In this document: piece by piece, positions 63,034 through 64,000 of the stretch
Numbering within the stretch: the stretch's first letter is position 1
How the letters are laid out: each line of letters begins with the position of its first letter
Assembly: GCA_013399305.1 (NCBI GenBank)
Contig: VXAI01000025.1
Span: forward strand, 6,778,143-6,842,142
Reading direction: 5' to 3'
DNA length: 64,000 nt
Origin: Rostratula benghalensis
Taxonomy: Eukaryota; Chordata; Aves; Charadriiformes; Rostratulidae
Program-made: the position numbers and the translations under genes
Notes under the pieces: model-generated
Database searches by the model: none
What the model saw: the letters and a program-made list of their open reading frames with translations, nothing else
Told to the model about the DNA's origin: nothing

Positions 63034-63567
63034 TTACAGCTTGCTATTTTGCTGGAACTGTGACACCAAGGCAAGAACCTGCTCTGAGGCTTTAATTTGT
63101 TTCGTCCCCAGGTAGGCAGCGCTATTGCTGGCCGTATCCTCCAAGAAATAGCGGTAGTTTACCATCAGGCCACAGGAAGCAGCAATGCCCCGAGGGCTCG
63201 TGTCTGCCATCCAGTTTATCCTCCAGAGCACAGAGCCATTCTGCAGATGGAAGTTTGCTACTGGATTGAGAGCGTAGCCACGATGTTTCTCCCCGTACAA
63301 ATACCAGGCACAGAGTCTCATAAACGGCGACTGGAGCACTTCCACTAATTTTTCTGATCTCACCCACTCGTTGTTATTTAAGAGTTTCTTAAGTGTTTCA
63401 GTAGTAGGGTCCCCTGTGATCTCAGAGATCTCTTGCCATTCCGATTCTGTAAAAAGTTCGTTTCTTTCCAGTTCTTTAGTTTGTGAGGCGAGGAGACCAA
63501 CAAGCCATTTTGTGAATCCTGGAATAGGTGAAAGAGTAGAAAATGCTTGTATCTGAGGAAGTTCTTT
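63034..63567 (-). CDS. MLYCD: Malonyl-CoA decarboxylase, last coding exon (exon 5)
   Basis: This exon encodes the C-terminal 177 residues of malonyl-CoA decarboxylase, which converts malonyl-CoA to acetyl-CoA and CO2 in mitochondria, peroxisomes and cytosol and so relieves malonyl-CoA inhibition of fatty-acid oxidation. The reverse strand reads open from a ctgcag acceptor (63568-63573) with a pyrimidine-rich tract before it, in phase 0, to a stop at 63034-63036. Recognisable family stretches are [10 protein letters not shown] near residue 13, [20 protein letters not shown] near 92-111, and [18 protein letters not shown] near 117-134. Residue Ser13 aligns with human Ser329 and His107 with human His423, the catalytic pair. 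The length matches human residues 317-493 exactly. The protein ends in Ser-Lys-Leu, a PTS1 peroxisomal signal. The frame has no breaks. Upstream exons lie beyond the right edge. Family assignment and human numbering are from memory; the match is extensive enough that I am nearly certain. Confidence 0.97.
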   Translation of the reverse strand, partial: KELPQIQAFSTLSPIPGFTKWLVGLLASQTKELERNELFTESEWQEISEITGDPTTETLKKLLNNNEWVRSEKLVEVLQSPFMRLCAWYLYGEKHRGYALNPVANFHLQNGSVLWRINWMADTSPRGIAASCGLMVNYRYFLEDTASNSAAYLGTKQIKASEQVLALVSQFQQNSKL

Positions 63568-64000
63568 CTGCAGAAAAAATAGAAAGGAAAAAAAAAATCA
63601 CTAATTTTATCATGACTGACAATGAGAAGTTTGAGTGAAAGAACAGCTGATACCCTTCACTTGATGTCAAGCAAAGACTAGGGATTCTGAGAACTAACTG
63701 ATCCACGTAGACCCCCCCCTAAAATCACCCTGCCAGTGCTAGGTTAGTGACTAGAAAGCACCTGGAGAATGAAGAAAATTTTAGCGCTGCCTGAGTTACA
63801 ATCCACACACACAATCTATACAGAAGTACTTCCACAGTGCTTACCAAAGCTGCATTCTGCTCCAGCATTTTATAGGCAGAAATAAACAAATACTATTGCA
63901 TGCCGTAAAGAAGTTAGTCAGAGGATTAATTTTTAAGGAAAAAACATACAAGTTTTCAAAACCTTTAAAACATCATTTATTTTTCATATGTAACTATCTT
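63568..64000 (-). other. MLYCD: MLYCD intron 4, 3' part (runs off the window)
   Basis: This sequence precedes the last coding exon on the minus strand. Its end has a strong acceptor: a U/C-rich run (plus-strand purines 63574-63598) followed by CAG. I looked for the preceding exon, which in human ends shortly before the REFPHL-like start of exon 5, and did not see it. The intron therefore extends past the window. Confidence 0.85.

Noticed and set aside
1..64000. CRISPR arrays, bacterial operons, tRNA or rRNA genes
   Set aside because: Looked for and not seen. The repeats are eukaryotic retroelements and short tandem repeats.

Overview
This is a stretch of vertebrate nuclear DNA, almost certainly from a bird. 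It is AT-rich, has no operon structure, and contains several CR1 LINE fragments of the kind that dominate avian genomes. It also holds a degraded LTR resembling the ERVL-class elements common in birds, older amniote repeat relics, and one recognisable vertebrate exon. The species cannot be named from the sequence. A 621-base run of N (33985-34605) is an assembly gap.

The only firmly supported gene is at the right edge on the minus strand: the last coding exon of MLYCD (malonyl-CoA decarboxylase), 63034-63567. It encodes 177 residues, the same length as the corresponding human C-terminal part. It carries the positions equivalent to the catalytic Ser and His and ends in the peroxisomal signal Ser-Lys-Leu. 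Intron 4 runs off the right end. The 3' UTR extends leftwards to a cluster of polyadenylation signals near 62.2 kb.

The remaining ~62 kb downstream of MLYCD looks intergenic, or intronic to an unseen gene. Open frames there are short and have no recognisable domains. Left to right it holds: an 82-bp sequence present twice about 1.5 kb apart (4487 and 5989); an old CR1 copy (12.3-12.8 kb); an ancient amniote repeat (14.2 kb); a short CR1 3' end (22.2 kb); an unexplained open frame behind a splice-acceptor-like tract (23.4-23.6 kb); CR1 copies at 26.4 and 32.0-32.4 kb; the assembly gap; a pair of related unnamed repeats (37.5 and 43.6 kb); an ERV LTR with an internal 10-bp minisatellite (37.8-38.7 kb); a MIR-like SINE (45.5 kb); a small CpG cluster (55.0 kb); a 30-bp tandem repeat (57.0 kb); and a CR1 copy with an internal 36-bp duplication (61.1-61.5 kb). 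Composition becomes more GC- and CpG-rich from about 54 kb towards the gene.

I found no novel multi-gene system. The most useful leads are the duplicated 82-bp segment, the candidate exon at 23.5 kb, the repeat-expanded LTR, and the long gene-free region downstream of MLYCD.
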